Below, one piece after another: positions 62,607 through 64,000 of a stretch of 64,000 bases of DNA (position 1 is its first letter; every line of letters begins with the position of its first letter). The notes under the pieces are model-generated. The model saw nothing but the letters and a program-made list of their open reading frames with translations, ran no database searches and was not told the DNA's origin. The position numbers were made by a program, and so were the translations under genes. The stretch is from Variovorax saccharolyticus (GTDB lineage Bacteria > Pseudomonadota > Gammaproteobacteria > Burkholderiales > Burkholderiaceae_C): positions 62,001 to 126,000 of the forward strand of contig NZ_JASZYT010000004.1 of assembly GCF_030316765.1 (NCBI RefSeq), given 5' to 3'.

Positions 62607-64000
62607 ATGACCGAACGCAAGAAGAAGCCCGAAGACCTCCGCTCCCACCGCTGGTACGGCGTGAAGGACCTGCGCAGCTTCGGCCACCGCTCGCGCACCG
62701 CGCAGATGGGCTTCAGCCGCGCCGACTACCTCGGCAAGCCGGTCATCGCGATCCTCAACACATGGAGCGACATGAACTCCTGCCACACGCACTTCAAGCA
62801 GCGCGTGGAGGAGGTCAAGCGCGGCGTCTGGCAGGCCGGCGGCTTCCCGGTCGAGATCCCGGCGATGAGCCTCGGCGAGGCCTTCCAGAAGCCGACCACC
62901 ATGCTCTATCGCAACCTGCTGGCGATGGAGGCCGAGGAGCTGATCCGCTCCTATCCGGCCGACGGCGTGGTGCTCATGGGCGGCTGCGACAAGACCACGC
63001 CGGGCCTGGTCATGGGCGCGCTGGCGATGAACCTGCCGACCATCTTCGTGCCGGCCGGCCCGATGCTGCGCGGCGACTACCGGGGCCAGGTGCTGGGCTC
63101 GGGCTCCGACAGCTGGAAGTACTGGGCCGAACTGCGCGCCGGCAACATCAGCGAGGGCGACTGGCAGGAAGTCGAGGACGGCATCGCCCGGTCGGCCGGC
63201 ACCTGCATGACGATGGGCACCGCCAGCACCATGACCAGCGCCGCCGAAGTGCTCGGCCTCACGCTGCCGGGCGCCTCGTCGATTCCCGCGGTCGACTCGC
63301 GCCACGCCATGATGGCCACGCACACCGGCCGCCGCATCGTCGACATGGTGTGGGAGGACCTCAAGCCGCTGGACTTCCTCACGGCGAGCTCTTTCGACAA
63401 CGCGGTCACGGCCGTGCTGGGCCTGGGCGGATCGACCAATGCCATCGTCCACCTGATCGCGATGGCGCGCCGCGCCGGCGTGCCGCTCGACCTGGCGCGC
63501 TTCGACGAACTGGCGCGCGGCACGCCGGTCATCGCCAACCTGCGGCCCGGCGGCAAGTACCTGATGGAGGACTTCTATTACGCCGGCGGCCTGCGCGCCT
63601 TCCTGAAGGAGATGGGCCCGCTGATCGACGGCAGCCAGCGCACCTGCAACGGCCAGACCCTGGGCCGGAACATCGAGGATGCCCAGACCTTCAATGCCGA
63701 CGTGATCCGGCCGCGCAGCGAGGCGCTGCTCGAGGGCGGAGGCCTCGCGGTGCTGCGCGGCAACCTGGCGCCGGCCGGCGCGGTGATCAAGCCCGCCGCC
63801 ATGGAGCCCCACCTGCGCCGCCACACCGGCCCGGCCCTGGTCTTCAGCAACTACGACGACCTGGCCGCCCGCATCGATGCGCCCGACCTGCCGGTCACCA
63901 AGGACAGCGTCATCGTGCTGCAGAGCGCCGGCCCGCAAGGCGCGCCCGGCATGCCCGAGTGGGGCCAGTTGCCGATCCCGCAGAAGCTGCTCAAGCAAGG
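62607..64000 (+). CDS. IlvD/Edd-family dehydratase (L-arabonate dehydratase-like), partial
   Basis: The gene runs off the right edge with 464 residues present. It has [20 protein letters not shown] at the start, an iron-sulfur cysteine in GGCDKTTPG (about 126-134) and [14 protein letters not shown] (about 197-210), the dihydroxyacid dehydratase pattern. The N-terminal [20 protein letters not shown] is typical of sugar-acid (arabonate/xylonate/galactonate) dehydratases rather than true IlvD. These enzymes dehydrate aldonic acids to 2-keto-3-deoxy acids. The gene has its own promoter and operator, fitting LacI control. Confidence 0.92.
   Translation, partial: MTERKKKPEDLRSHRWYGVKDLRSFGHRSRTAQMGFSRADYLGKPVIAILNTWSDMNSCHTHFKQRVEEVKRGVWQAGGFPVEIPAMSLGEAFQKPTTMLYRNLLAMEAEELIRSYPADGVVLMGGCDKTTPGLVMGALAMNLPTIFVPAGPMLRGDYRGQVLGSGSDSWKYWAELRAGNISEGDWQEVEDGIARSAGTCMTMGTASTMTSAAEVLGLTLPGASSIPAVDSRHAMMATHTGRRIVDMVWEDLKPLDFLTASSFDNAVTAVLGLGGSTNAIVHLIAMARRAGVPLDLARFDELARGTPVIANLRPGGKYLMEDFYYAGGLRAFLKEMGPLIDGSQRTCNGQTLGRNIEDAQTFNADVIRPRSEALLEGGGLAVLRGNLAPAGAVIKPAAMEPHLRRHTGPALVFSNYDDLAARIDAPDLPVTKDSVIVLQSAGPQGAPGMPEWGQLPIPQKLLKQ

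Overview
The window is very GC-rich, gene-dense bacterial chromosome (partial gene at each edge, no gap above about 200 bases without a gene, no rRNA, tRNA, CRISPR array, integrase or insertion sequence seen). A class II DAHP synthase beside phenylalanine/tyrosine catabolism, a Bug-type periplasmic binding protein, many LysR regulators and several acyl-CoA synthetase/SDR clusters suggest a metabolically versatile soil or plant-associated betaproteobacterium, most likely Comamonadaceae (Variovorax-like). That placement is an inference from gene content, not from a phylogenetic marker.

Layout. 1-4668 (minus): a 2-oxoacid:ferredoxin oxidoreductase (beta, alpha) and an FAD/iron-sulfur GltD-like partner, joined by ATGA overlaps. 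4867-7000: small membrane or hypothetical proteins and a LysE/RhtB exporter. 7072-8123 (minus): a RES/Xre toxin-antitoxin pair. 8305-9012: a DUF899 protein. 9034-19889 (minus): a MalT-like LuxR regulator downstream of two acyl-CoA synthetases, two SDRs, a saccharopine-dehydrogenase-like protein, a GNAT and a PhyH dioxygenase, probably one catabolic programme. 20068-22407 (plus): an SDR lacking its catalytic residues, a DUF2272 protein and a lipoprotein. 22408-28630 (minus): a carbohydrate-type ABC importer with a TauD-like dioxygenase and a CysB-like regulator, suggesting organosulfur scavenging.

28762-33834: an Lrp/AsnC regulator divergent from hpd-phhB-phhA-SDR and a class II DAHP synthase. 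The SDR carries sequence features of quinonoid dihydropteridine reductase and could complete the pterin cycle of PhhA/PhhB. Two strong inverted repeats lie between the regulator and hpd. 33856-38972 (minus) is the most striking region: STAS protein, RsbW-like kinase, coiled-coil protein, membrane-anchored OmpA-domain protein with a possible roadblock/longin-like cytoplasmic domain, Rab-like small GTPase, and SpoIIE-type phosphatase, in one compact gene string. It looks like a signalling module joining partner switching to a GTPase and the cell wall. A soluble four-GAF hybrid histidine kinase (39139-42894) lies just upstream.

43077-46434: a lipoprotein, a small protein, a LysR gene whose natural start appears to be ATC, and a metallo-beta-lactamase-fold lipoprotein. 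46588-54171: a catabolic locus with AtuA-like and DUF4387 functions present both fused and as separate genes, a 2-oxoacid decarboxylase-like TPP enzyme, a Bug binding protein and a LysR regulator. 54293-61323: a protein with an RNA polymerase alpha-CTD-like domain, a cation/proton antiporter, a flavin halogenase-like enzyme, argO with an adjacent frameshifted argP, and small envelope proteins. 61491-64000: a LacI-family regulator and an IlvD/Edd-family sugar-acid dehydratase, each preceded by a matching 16-bp operator-like site.
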